A stretch of 57,612 nucleotides of DNA from an uncultured Oscillospiraceae bacterium (GTDB lineage Bacteria > Bacillota > Clostridia > Oscillospirales > Oscillospiraceae). Position numbers and translations under genes: made by a program. Shown here piece after piece: positions 14,960 to 23,126 of this stretch. The notes beneath the pieces were generated by a model that saw nothing but the letters and a program-made list of their open reading frames with translations, ran no database searches and was not told the DNA's origin. Where the stretch lies: contig CANQCS010000001.1 in NCBI GenBank assembly GCA_947589745.1, forward strand, positions 1-57,612. Reading direction: 5' to 3'. How positions within the stretch are numbered: the stretch's first letter is position 1; every line of letters starts with the position of its first letter.

Positions 14960-17932
14960 ATGAAAAAATGGGTTCGCCGCGCATTCCCTTTCTTTTTGAT
15001 ATGTATTGCCGGCATTGCCGCCGTTTGGATCAGTATCGTCTACTTTAACTTTATTTCCCAGCGGATCTACGAGGACAGCACCGGCCACCTCAGCGAGATC
15101 TACGGCCAGGTCAACCGCGCCTTCGGCTCCTTTGTGGAGAAGAACTGGGGGCTGCTGGACAGCTGGGGCGACTACCTCGTCCTGGCGGAGGAAAAGGGGG
15201 GCTCCGCGGCCGCGGATTTTATCGCCGGGGAGCAGGACTACTGGGGATTTTCTGAGTTTTATTTTCTCTCCGGGGATGAGCGCTGTATGACGCTCTCCGG
15301 CCTTGCGTCCGGCATGGCGCTGGGCGGGAGCTGGGACAGCCTCATCCGGCAGCGGGAGCCGGTGATGGCGGGGGAGACCCTGCCCGACGGCCGGGAGGTG
15401 ACCGTGTTCGCCGTCCCCGTCCCCCACGGGACCTACGGGGATTTCCCCTATGACGCCATCGCCATCAGCTATACCAACGCCGACCTGGCCAAGTCCCTGA
15501 ACGTGGACGCCTTCTCCGGGAAGGCCAAGTGCTTTGTGATCCACAGCGACGGCAGCGTGCTGCTGTCCACCCAGTCCGGCGGCAGTGTGTTCAACAACTA
15601 TCTCACCTATCTGCGGGCCGCCTCCGACCTGGACGAGGCGCAGCTGGCCCGGCTCCTCAGCGACTGGCAGAGCGGCGCCACCGGCCTGCTGCAGTGCCGC
15701 ATCGGCGATGTGAGCCAGTGCATCCTGTACCAGAGCGTGGGGTATCTGGACTATGTCCTCCTGAGCGTGGTGCCCCAGAGCGCGGTCAGCGCCGGCTTCC
15801 TGGCGGTGCAGACCACCACCATGTACGGCCTGGCGGCCATCTTCCTTCTGGTGGGCGCGGTGGTGGTGGCGCTGCTCATCCTGCGGGGGCGGAAGCTGTC
15901 CCGGAAGAACCGGCTGGAGCTCCAGTCCCGGGAGCGCATGTTTGACGTGCTGTCCAACAGCGTCGACGATATCTTCCTGATGCTGGACGTGAGGGGCGGG
16001 TCCCGGGTGGACTACCTGAGCCCCAATGTGGAGCGGCTCCTGGGCATCCCCACGGAGGAGGCCAGGAGCAACATCCGGGTCATGGAGAAGTGCGCCATCA
16101 ACGGCGACGTCTTTATCCCCCGGGACGAGCTGGAGGCGATCCCGCCCAACGGCAACATCTACCGGGAGTGCGAGTATATGCACCAGACCACCGGCGAGCG
16201 CCGCTGGTACCGGATGACGGTGTACCGGGCGGTGATCCAGGACGTCACCAAGTTCATCATCGTCATGTCCGACCGCACCCATGAGCGGCAGATGAACCAG
16301 AAGCTGCAGGAGGCCCTGGACGCCGCCCGCAGCGCCAACGAGGCCAAGAGCAACTTCTTGTCCAACATGTCCCACGATATCCGCACCCCCATGAACGCCA
16401 TCGTCGGCTTCTCGGTGCTGCTGGAGAAGGACGCGGACCAGGCCGACAAGGTCCGGGAGTACACCCACAAGATCAAGGCCTCCAGCCAGCACCTGCTGAG
16501 CCTCATCAACGACGTGCTGGACATGAGCAAGATCGAGAGCGGCAAGACCTCCCTGAACGTGGACCGCTTCAGCCTGCCGGAGCTGGTGGAGGAGCTCACC
16601 ATCATCCTGACGCCCCAGGCCAAGGCCAAGCGCCAGTGCTTCCGCAGCTACGTCCAGGGCGCGCCGCCGGAGCAGCTGATTGGCGACAAGCTGCGCCTGA
16701 ACCAGATCCTCATCAATCTGCTGTCCAACGCGGTCAAGTATACGCCGGACGGCGGGAACATCGAGTTCGTGGTCAGCGAGCTCCCCCAGAGCGCGCCCCA
16801 GTACGTCAAGCTGCGCTTCGAGGTCCGGGACAACGGCATCGGCATGAGCGAGGCATTCCAGAAGCAGGTCTTCGCCCCCTTCAGCCGGGAGATCAGCTCC
16901 GTCACCAACAAGATCCAGGGCACCGGCCTGGGCATGGCCATCACCAAAAACCTGGTGGACCTGATGGGCGGCATCATCCGGGTGGAGAGCCAGCCGGGGG
17001 CCGGCAGCACCTTTACGGTGGAGCTGTCCTTCGCCCTCCCGGAGCAGGAGGAGTCGGAGTCCTGGTTCCGCCACAGGATCACCCGGATGCTGGTGGCGGA
17101 CGACGAGGAGGAGATCTGCCTGGACATCCGGGAGCTGATGCGGGACACCGGCGTGGCGGTGTCCTATGTGACGGAGGGCGCCGCCGCCGTGGAGGAGGCG
17201 GTGCGGGCCCACCAGCAAGGGGAGGACTACCACGTCATCCTGCTGGACTGGAAAATGCCGGGGCTGGACGGCGTGGAGACCGCCCGAAAGATCCGGGAGC
17301 AGACCGGCACACAGGCGCCGATCCTGGTACTGACCTCCTACGACTGGGCCGAGATCGAGACGGAGGCCCGTCAGGCGGGCATCAACGCCTTCCTGGCGAA
17401 GCCCTTCTTCGTCTCCTCCTTCTGGCAGACGATCAAGCCGCTGTTCCTGGCCCAGGACGAACAGGAGGCCCCCGCCGCGGACGCCGCCGGGCCGGTGATG
17501 GAGGGCCGCCTGTTCCTGGTGGCGGAGGACAACGAGCTGAACGCGGAGATCCTGACGGAGATGCTGGACATGGAGGGCGCCAGGTGCGAGCTGGCGGTGA
17601 ACGGTCAGGAGGCCGTGGAGATGTTCACCCGCTCGGCCCCAGGCTACTACGACATGATCCTGATGGACGTGCAGATGCCGGTGATGAACGGCTACGAGGC
17701 CACCCGGCAGATCCGCGCCTCGGATCACCCGGAGGCCCAAACGATCCCCATCGCCGCCATGACCGCCAACACCTTCGCCGAGGATGTGCGCAACGCCATG
17801 GACGCCGGGATGGACGGCCATCTGGCGAAGCCCATCGACATGGATGCCGTGCGGGCCCTGGTGGGCCGCCTCCTGGCGCGGGGACGCGCCCCCTCAGACA
17901 GAACCGAAAACAAGGAAGGAGAACCCAATTGA
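14960..17932 (+). CDS. Hybrid sensor histidine kinase with PAS and two receiver domains
   Basis: 990 residues. TM1 at about 8-28, an extracytoplasmic sensing region of about 250 residues, TM2 at about 285-308, and a PAS-like domain at about 320-435. A HisKA domain follows with phospho-acceptor H472 (MSHDIRTPMNAI), then a HATPase with DNGIGMS and GTGLGMAI. Two receivers follow: D763 (LLDWKMPG) and D903 (LMDVQMPV). There is no output domain, so the signal must pass to another protein through phosphotransfer. The only neighbour in line is a lipoprotein solute-binding protein separated by a repeat, which suggests binding-protein-assisted sensing of a sugar or peptide. The stop codon overlaps repeat R1. 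Confidence 0.92.
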   Translation: MKKWVRRAFPFFLICIAGIAAVWISIVYFNFISQRIYEDSTGHLSEIYGQVNRAFGSFVEKNWGLLDSWGDYLVLAEEKGGSAAADFIAGEQDYWGFSEFYFLSGDERCMTLSGLASGMALGGSWDSLIRQREPVMAGETLPDGREVTVFAVPVPHGTYGDFPYDAIAISYTNADLAKSLNVDAFSGKAKCFVIHSDGSVLLSTQSGGSVFNNYLTYLRAASDLDEAQLARLLSDWQSGATGLLQCRIGDVSQCILYQSVGYLDYVLLSVVPQSAVSAGFLAVQTTTMYGLAAIFLLVGAVVVALLILRGRKLSRKNRLELQSRERMFDVLSNSVDDIFLMLDVRGGSRVDYLSPNVERLLGIPTEEARSNIRVMEKCAINGDVFIPRDELEAIPPNGNIYRECEYMHQTTGERRWYRMTVYRAVIQDVTKFIIVMSDRTHERQMNQKLQEALDAARSANEAKSNFLSNMSHDIRTPMNAIVGFSVLLEKDADQADKVREYTHKIKASSQHLLSLINDVLDMSKIESGKTSLNVDRFSLPELVEELTIILTPQAKAKRQCFRSYVQGAPPEQLIGDKLRLNQILINLLSNAVKYTPDGGNIEFVVSELPQSAPQYVKLRFEVRDNGIGMSEAFQKQVFAPFSREISSVTNKIQGTGLGMAITKNLVDLMGGIIRVESQPGAGSTFTVELSFALPEQEESESWFRHRITRMLVADDEEEICLDIRELMRDTGVAVSYVTEGAAAVEEAVRAHQQGEDYHVILLDWKMPGLDGVETARKIREQTGTQAPILVLTSYDWAEIETEARQAGINAFLAKPFFVSSFWQTIKPLFLAQDEQEAPAADAAGPVMEGRLFLVAEDNELNAEILTEMLDMEGARCELAVNGQEAVEMFTRSAPGYYDMILMDVQMPVMNGYEATRQIRASDHPEAQTIPIAAMTANTFAEDVRNAMDAGMDGHLAKPIDMDAVRALVGRLLARGRAPSDRTENKEGEPN

Positions 17933-18046
17933 TACTTTTTCTTGAAAGAAAAAGTATCAAAAAGAACTTTACTATCGCTCTCAAAGCGTTGCAATTCTGC
18001 GATTTCCGCACGGTAACGAAGTATACTTCTAATAGGAGAATAGTAT
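17932..18046 (+). repeat. Dispersed repeat R1, copy C
   Basis: The element starts with the 26-nt palindrome at 17932-17957, sharing the final A of the kinase TGA. It ends in AGGAGAATAGTAT, which provides both the ribosome-binding site and the first bases of the ATG (18045) of the solute-binding protein. It fills the whole gap between the two genes. Confidence 0.9.
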
Positions 18047-19316
18047 GAAAACGAAACGGCTTGCTCTGCTGCTGGTTGCCGCCATCCTGATGCTGACCTC
18101 CTGCGGAGGCGACAGCGGGGCGTCCTCCGCGCCTGTGCTGACGGTCATGGGCAGGAAGAGCGACATGGAAAAAAGCTACATGACCAGCATCTTTGACCTG
18201 TACGAGAAGTCCACCGGCAACCGGCTGGACGTGATCTCCTACGAGGACGCCTCGTTTGAGACTGAGGCCGCCAAGGAATTTTCCGCCGGACATATTCCGG
18301 ATGTATTCATCCACTTCCACAACGCGGACCTGAACCGCTTCAACGTCTCCGAGCATTTCTATGATCTGAAGGACGAGAGCTGGGTCTCCGACCTGACGGA
18401 CAGCGCCGAGGCCTACTGCGTGGACCGGGAGGGGCGGCTCCTGGGCCTGCCCTTCTGGGAGAACTCGGTGTCCGGGTGCTACTACAACAAGACGCTGCTG
18501 GACAGCCTGGGGCTGAAGCCGGCCACCACCCAGGCCGAGTTCGACGTGCTGTGCCAGGTGCTTGCCGACGTGGGGTACACGCCCATCTGCTGGCCCGCCA
18601 GCGGCTGCACCTGGATGTTCCAGTTCGGCCTGGACCCCATTTTTGCCGACGACCCCACCCTGCTGGACCGGCTGAATAAAAACGAGATCACCTACTCCGA
18701 GATCCCCGCCGTGACGGACATGGCCCAGTGGATCGAGGACGCCGCCAACAAGGGCTGGTTCGGCGACAGCTATCTGGAGCAGGGCTGGTCGGACATCGGC
18801 CCCGTCCTCAGCTCCGGCGGCGCGGTGATGACCTTCATCTGGGATACGTGGTTCTATACGGATTTTGCGGCCGGAGGCCAGTATTCCATCGACGACTTCG
18901 CCCTGATGCCCGTCTTTATGAACACGGTGGACGGCGGCACCTATGAGGGCGGCAACCTGAACATGATGATGGTCAACAAGGACAGCGAGCAGCTGGACCT
19001 GGCGCTGGAGTTCCTCTCCTTCTGCGCCACCCCGGACAACTACAATACGGCCTTTGACGGCATCTCCACGGTGAGCTGCTTCCAGGGGCAGACCACCAAC
19101 ATCCAGTCCCAGATGGTGACCAACGCCGAAGCCTCCATCGCGGAGCGGGAGCGGGTATCCACCGCCGCCTCCAAGATCGTGGGATACAGCGCCGACGACG
19201 TGTCCGCCGCCTTTGACAGCCTTCTCCGTGGCAAGACGGACGCGGCAGGGTGTGTGCGAATGATGGACGACTTCCGCATCGCGGAGGCCAAAGAACAGGG
19301 CGTGGAAGGGTTTTAA
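18045..19316 (+). CDS. Extracellular solute-binding lipoprotein
   Basis: 423 residues. The signal peptide ends in lipobox LTSC, with lipidated C20. The mature protein has the pattern of family-1 (sugar-type) ABC binding proteins: a two-lobe layout with PDVFIHFHNADL near residue 85 and a WPASGCTWMFQFGL hinge-region segment. No permease or ATPase genes are adjacent, so it is either an orphan subunit or a sensor partner of the upstream kinase. The ATG at 18045 has AGGAGAA 5 nt upstream, and both start and ribosome site lie inside repeat R1. Sugar is the likely ligand class, given the galactosidase operon nearby (inferred). Confidence 0.88.
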   Translation: MKTKRLALLLVAAILMLTSCGGDSGASSAPVLTVMGRKSDMEKSYMTSIFDLYEKSTGNRLDVISYEDASFETEAAKEFSAGHIPDVFIHFHNADLNRFNVSEHFYDLKDESWVSDLTDSAEAYCVDREGRLLGLPFWENSVSGCYYNKTLLDSLGLKPATTQAEFDVLCQVLADVGYTPICWPASGCTWMFQFGLDPIFADDPTLLDRLNKNEITYSEIPAVTDMAQWIEDAANKGWFGDSYLEQGWSDIGPVLSSGGAVMTFIWDTWFYTDFAAGGQYSIDDFALMPVFMNTVDGGTYEGGNLNMMMVNKDSEQLDLALEFLSFCATPDNYNTAFDGISTVSCFQGQTTNIQSQMVTNAEASIAERERVSTAASKIVGYSADDVSAAFDSLLRGKTDAAGCVRMMDDFRIAEAKEQGVEGF

Positions 19317-19394
19317 TATCGCTGCCAAAATGTTGCAATTCCTACATTTTCCGCACGGTAACGATACATAGTTTTGCATTGAAGAATCGTATCA
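19316..19394 (+). repeat. Dispersed repeat R1, copy D (lacks the hairpin end)
   Basis: The body sequence begins at the last base of the stop codon of the solute-binding protein (ATATCGCTGCC...). It includes TTCCGCACGGTAACGA and ends with GAATCGTATCAC. The leading palindrome is missing. Confidence 0.75.
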
Positions 19395-19421
19395 CCCGCT
19401 GTTCTTGCTGCATAAACAACC

Positions 19422-19460
19422 GAAAACCGGGGTTCCCTTAAATGGGGAACCCCGGTTTTC
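19422..19460 (+). terminator. 16-bp stem-loop terminator after the solute-binding protein
   Basis: A perfect 16-bp stem (19422-19437 / 19445-19460) with a 7-nt loop, ending in CGGTTTTC. It is symmetrical enough to act in both directions between convergent repeat copies. Confidence 0.8.
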
Positions 19461-19642
19461 ATACTGTTCTCCGATGAGAACCATGCGCCGTCACCGTGCG
19501 GAGAACGTGGGTATCGCATCGCTTTAATACTATTCTCCCATTAGAAGCCCCCTTCGTTACCGTGCGGGAATCGCAGGGATTGCAACGCTTTGAGAGCGAT
19601 AGTAAAGTTCTTTTTGATCCTTTTTCTTTCAAGAAAAAGGAT
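19461..19642 (-). repeat. Dispersed repeat R1, copies E (partial) and F (full) in tandem
   Basis: Two minus-oriented copies: a truncated one at 19461-19525 and a complete one at about 19526-19642. The complete copy ends in the palindrome ATCCTTTTTCTT / AAGAAAAAGGAT. The last four codons of the phosphatase gene, including its stop, lie inside this palindrome. Confidence 0.8.
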
Positions 19643-20252
19643 GACCGCAGTTTCCGGCGTCCACGGCGCAGGTCACGCTGCCCGCCAGACGCACCTGTCC
19701 GGCCAGCCAGCTCTCCCGGTCCGTCTCCAGCACCCAGCCCCCCGCCAGGGGGGTCTGCCACTGCCAGTAGTCCCGTTGGGGCAGGGCGTAGCGCTCCATC
19801 ACCACCATCTGCACCCCGCCGTGGGCCACGATGGCCAGCGTCTCCCGCCCCGCGTCCAGGGCCTCGTCCACCAGGGCGGCAAAGGCCCCGCAGACCCGCC
19901 GGGAGAAGGCCGCCCGGTCCTCCCCGCCAGGGGTGGATCCCAGGCACCAGCCGTCCACCCAGGCGCGGTAGGCTGCGTCGTTTTCCATCTCCGCCGCCGT
20001 CCGGCCCTCAAAGGCGCCGAAGTCCATCTCCTCCAGGCCGGGCACGGCCACCGGCACCGCACCGGGGAACAGCCGCTCCGCCGTCTGCCGGGCACGGCGC
20101 ATGGGGCTCACATAGACCGCGTCCACCGAAAAGCCCGCCGGGCGCAACGACGCCAGCCCCTCCGGCGAGAGGGGCGCGTCGGTCTGCCTCCCCTGGTAGC
20201 GGTGCTGGGCGTTCCACTCCGTGGCCCCGTGGCGCAGCAGATAGATCCTCAC
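19629..20252 (-). CDS. cobC: Histidine phosphatase, probable alpha-ribazole phosphatase
   Basis: 207 residues. The N terminus IYLLRHGATEWN is the phosphohistidine motif of the phosphoglycerate-mutase-like family, and a second conserved histidine lies in IVAHGG. In a cobalamin operon the expected reaction is dephosphorylation of alpha-ribazole-5'-phosphate or adenosylcobalamin-5'-phosphate. The start is GTG at 20252, overlapping the stop of the mini-CobU gene by 4 bp. The last residues (PFS and stop) are encoded by the hairpin of repeat R1, so insertion has replaced the original C terminus. Confidence 0.85.
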   Translation of the reverse strand: MRIYLLRHGATEWNAQHRYQGRQTDAPLSPEGLASLRPAGFSVDAVYVSPMRRARQTAERLFPGAVPVAVPGLEEMDFGAFEGRTAAEMENDAAYRAWVDGWCLGSTPGGEDRAAFSRRVCGAFAALVDEALDAGRETLAIVAHGGVQMVVMERYALPQRDYWQWQTPLAGGWVLETDRESWLAGQVRLAGSVTCAVDAGNCGHPFS

Positions 20253-20569
20253 GGCAGCTCCCCCTTCAGCACCAGGGGCAGGCCGCAGAAGACCCGCACC
20301 ACCGTCTCCGCCCGCTCCGCCAGCAGGCAGGACAGCCGCCCCGCCGCCTCCCGGGCGGCCCGGACCTCCGGCTCGACGGGCACCACGCCGCCGCCGATCT
20401 CGGTGGCGATGACCACCTCGTATTCCGCCGCCAGCCGGTCCGCCAAAGCGGGCGGGTCCGCCTCCCCGGCGGCCAGGTCCTGCACGTCCCAGACCGTGGG
20501 CACCTCCCCCCAGGTCTTCCGGGCAAAGGTCCGCTTGCCGCTGTACAGCGGCCCAGTCACAAAGATCAC
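20249..20569 (-). CDS. Short CobU-like P-loop protein
   Basis: 106 residues. It starts with the P-loop TGPLYSGKRTFAR and contains ATEIGGGVVPVEPEVRAARE and VFCGLPLVLKG. These correspond to the NEVG-x-GIVP and C-terminal G-x-P-x-x-LK parts of adenosylcobinamide kinase CobU. It is about 65 residues shorter than CobU, lacking the central guanylylation region. A full-length CobU is encoded two genes upstream. It could be a regulatory or kinase-only paralogue. The GTG start at 20569 overlaps cobS by 4 bp, so it is translationally coupled within the operon. Confidence 0.75.
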   Translation of the reverse strand: MIFVTGPLYSGKRTFARKTWGEVPTVWDVQDLAAGEADPPALADRLAAEYEVVIATEIGGGVVPVEPEVRAAREAAGRLSCLLAERAETVVRVFCGLPLVLKGELP

Positions 20570-21330
20570 GGTCCCACCTCCAAAAGCTGACACACCACCA
20601 CGGCGGCCAGTTGCCACAGCTCACAGGTCTCCACGAACCATCCGGCCAGATCGCCGGAGATGCCGCCGAACTCCTTCTTCGCCACATAGGCGTACCGCCC
20701 CAGCGCCAGCAGTGACACCGCCACCACGCCCGCTCCTGCCCATCGTCCCACAACTATCAGCGCCGCCGCCAGCACACAGGCCAGGGCCGCCAGCACCCAC
20801 TTCACCCGCCGCCGGTCCGCGGCGGAGGCGAAGGCGTGGGCCAGCCCGGTGTGTTTGGCGGTGGGCAGGGACGCGATGGCCCAGCCAGACAGGCTCCGGG
20901 ACAGCACGAAGCCCAGCCCCACGCAGGCTACCGCCCGGGCCGTGGCCTCCAGCGTCACGCACAGGGCCAGATAGGCCAGGAAGAACAGGCACAGGTGGAT
21001 CACCGCGAAAGCCCCGCACCGTGGGTCCTTCAAAATTTCCTGCTTCTTCGCCGGCTCCGCGTGGCTGGCCAGGGCGTCCCAGGTGTCGGCGTAGCCGTCC
21101 AGGTGGATGCCGCCGGTGACCAGCACCGGGGCCAGACACAGGGCGGTCCCCCTGAGAAAGTCGGGCAGCGGCAGCGCCGCCAGCACCGCCCAGCACCCGG
21201 CGCACACCGCCCCCACCAGGGGGAATGCGCACATGGCGTAGCGCATGTTCCGCTGGTTCCACGCAAACTGGGGCATGGGCAGGGCGCTGAACATGGAGAA
21301 CGCCACCGCTATCGTCTCCAGGACGATCAT
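20566..21330 (-). CDS. cobS: Adenosylcobinamide-GDP ribazoletransferase
   Basis: 254 residues, an integral membrane enzyme with about six helices. It joins adenosylcobinamide-GDP with alpha-ribazole (phosphate) in the last step of nucleotide-loop assembly. Family marks are FSALPMPQ near the N terminus, GGIHLDGYADTWDAL, and DPRCGAFAVI. The ATG at 21330 overlaps the cobU stop (ATGA), and the 3' end overlaps the mini-CobU start (GTGA). Confidence 0.92.
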   Translation of the reverse strand: MIVLETIAVAFSMFSALPMPQFAWNQRNMRYAMCAFPLVGAVCAGCWAVLAALPLPDFLRGTALCLAPVLVTGGIHLDGYADTWDALASHAEPAKKQEILKDPRCGAFAVIHLCLFFLAYLALCVTLEATARAVACVGLGFVLSRSLSGWAIASLPTAKHTGLAHAFASAADRRRVKWVLAALACVLAAALIVVGRWAGAGVVAVSLLALGRYAYVAKKEFGGISGDLAGWFVETCELWQLAAVVVCQLLEVGP

Positions 21331-21851
21331 CTCTCCGCCCCCTTGTACCAGATCACCTGCCCGCAGGCCACCTCGGCCACCCGGTCCGCCCGCTGGGCCA
21401 CCGCACGGTTCACCGCCGCCAGCACCTGCAAGTACCGCCCGGTGTCCCCGGCGTAGTCCTGCCCCCCGGTGAACACCTCGTTGGTGACCACCACCAGGTC
21501 GGCGCACCGCGCCAGCAGCCGGTCGATGCCCCGGAGGATGGCGCTCTCCGCGTCCTCCCCCGCGCCGCTGGGGCTGTACAGCTCGTTGGCCGTCAGGTTG
21601 CCCATGCACTCCAGCAGCGCCGCGCAGCCCCCCGGCACCTCCGCGCCCGCCAGGTCCGTGTAGCGCTCCACGGTGATGAACCCCTTCTCCACCCGCATGG
21701 CCCTGTGCCGGGCCACCCTGGCCGCGCCCTCCGGGCCGAAGGGCTCCATGGTGGCCAGATACACCCTGGGCCGGGCAGGGGCCTGCAAAATCAGGCTCTC
21801 CGCAAATTCGCTCTTTCCGCTGGCCGAGCCGCCGATCACGAGGGTCAGCAT
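21327..21851 (-). CDS. cobU: Adenosylcobinamide kinase / guanylyltransferase
   Basis: 174 residues. P-loop GGSASGKS at residues 7-14, YLATMEP (family YIATA-like), a conserved HRAMR region carrying the guanylylated-histidine candidate, and TNEVFTGG. It phosphorylates adenosylcobinamide and activates it with GTP. It starts 1 nt after cobT and overlaps cobS by 4 bp, the middle of a compact operon. Confidence 0.92.
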   Translation of the reverse strand: MLTLVIGGSASGKSEFAESLILQAPARPRVYLATMEPFGPEGAARVARHRAMRVEKGFITVERYTDLAGAEVPGGCAALLECMGNLTANELYSPSGAGEDAESAILRGIDRLLARCADLVVVTNEVFTGGQDYAGDTGRYLQVLAAVNRAVAQRADRVAEVACGQVIWYKGAER

Positions 21852-21852
21852 C

Positions 21853-22902
21853 TCAGCCCCCCAGAGGCTGGTACGCCTCGATGCCCCGCTGGTCGAAGGT
21901 GTCGCTCTCGGCGTACACCGCCCTGGCCATGTCCAGCAGCGGGATGGCCGCCACGGCCCCGGTGCCCTCGCCCAGCCGCAGCCCGGCGGTGATGAGGGGC
22001 TTCTTGCCCAGGGCCTCCAGCAGCATGGCCCCGGCGGGCTCGGCGGAGACGTGGCTGGCGAAGATGGCCTGCCCCGCCTCCGGGGCCAGCCGCGCCGCGC
22101 ACAGCGCCGCCGCTGCGGTGATGAGCCCGTCCATCAGCACAGGCACCCGGTGGATGGCCCCGCCCAGAAATACCCCGCAGAGCCCCGCGATATCAAATCC
22201 CCCCACCTTGGCCAGCACGCCGATGGGGTCGTTTGGGGCGGGCCGGTTCACCGCCAGGGCCCGGCCCACGGCGGCGATCTTCCGGGTGAGCCCCTGGTCG
22301 GAGAGCCCGGCCCCCCGGCCCGTCACCCGCTCCGGCGGCAGGTCCAGCAGGGCGGCGGTGACAGCGCTGGAGGTGGTGGTGTTGCCAATGCCCATCTCCC
22401 CCACCGCCAGCAGCCGCACCCCGGCGGCCTTCTGCTCCGCCACCAGCTCAATGCCCGCCCGGATGGCGGCCTCGGCCTGGTCCCGCGTCATGGCGGGCCC
22501 CTGGGTGATATCGGTGGTGCCGTTGCCCACCCGGCGGTCCAGCACGCCGGGGCAGCCGGGGAAGTCCAAAATCCCCATGTCCACCGGCACCACCCGGCAG
22601 CTTGCCACCGCCGCCATGCGGCACACGGAGGTGCCGCCGGAGGCCAGGCCACGGGCCACGGCAGCGGTGACGGAGCTGTCCGACTGGGTGACGCCCTGGG
22701 CCACCACGCCGTTGTCGGCGCAGAGCACCAGCACCGCCCTGGGCGCCAGCGGCACGGACACGTCGCCGGTGAGGGCGGCAATATCCTCCAAAACGGTCTC
22801 CAGCGCGCCCAATCCCCCCAGGGGGTGGGCGCAGGCCGCCCAGTGGTCATGGGCCGCCTGCCGGGCGGCCTCGTCGGGCGGAAGAATGGCGGGAATGTTC
22901 AT
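21853..22902 (-). CDS. cobT: Nicotinate-nucleotide-dimethylbenzimidazole phosphoribosyltransferase
   Basis: 349 residues, the usual CobT length. It makes alpha-ribazole phosphate from the lower-ligand base and nicotinate mononucleotide. Motifs: LCADNGVVAQGVTQS, GEMGIGNTTTSSA and the C-terminal GEGTGAV, containing the catalytic glutamate region. It is the first gene of cobT-cobU-cobS-(mini cobU)-cobC. No corrin-ring genes are nearby, so the cluster completes or remodels imported cobinamides (inferred). Confidence 0.95.
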   Translation of the reverse strand: MNIPAILPPDEAARQAAHDHWAACAHPLGGLGALETVLEDIAALTGDVSVPLAPRAVLVLCADNGVVAQGVTQSDSSVTAAVARGLASGGTSVCRMAAVASCRVVPVDMGILDFPGCPGVLDRRVGNGTTDITQGPAMTRDQAEAAIRAGIELVAEQKAAGVRLLAVGEMGIGNTTTSSAVTAALLDLPPERVTGRGAGLSDQGLTRKIAAVGRALAVNRPAPNDPIGVLAKVGGFDIAGLCGVFLGGAIHRVPVLMDGLITAAAALCAARLAPEAGQAIFASHVSAEPAGAMLLEALGKKPLITAGLRLGEGTGAVAAIPLLDMARAVYAESDTFDQRGIEAYQPLGG

Positions 22903-22920
22903 CTGTCTCTATCTCCTTGC

Positions 22921-22995
22921 GGGAGACCCGGCCCGAGGCCGGCTGTCTCCCCAAAACTCCAGTGTGATGATATCACATCCCGCCCCGACGCGCAA
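22921..22995 (-). promoter_or_regulatory. cobT operon promoter with operator-like palindrome and leader hairpin
   Basis: On the minus strand TTGCGC (22995-22990) and TATCAT (22972-22967), spacing 17. The palindrome TGTGAT-ATC-ATCACA covers the -10 box. A strong leader hairpin (GGGAGAC / GTCTCCC with inner CCGGCC / GGCCGG) spans 22921-22951. I see no cobalamin riboswitch signature. Confidence 0.5.
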
Positions 22996-23053
22996 GGGAA
23001 AGCGGCCCGCTTTAGTGAAATAATCCTCTCCCCGAGAAGCCCCTGATCCGCCC

Positions 23054-23081
23054 TTGACTTTTCCGAGGGCTCCTGTATACT
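23054..23081 (+). promoter_or_regulatory. Promoter of the HAD phosphatase gene
   Basis: TTGACT (23054-23059) and TATACT (23076-23081), spacing 16 bp. Confidence 0.65.
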
Positions 23082-23126
23082 GGAGAGCAGCGAGAATTTC
23101 TATTCCTGATGGGGAGGTGCGGCTTC

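Noticed and set aside
14921-17821. A 966-codon minus-strand frame across the sensor kinase
   Set aside because: Antisense shadow; the plus strand has every kinase and receiver motif.
22903-23000. Cobalamin riboswitch upstream of cobT
   Set aside because: No B12-box or core elements are visible; only a palindrome and a simple hairpin.
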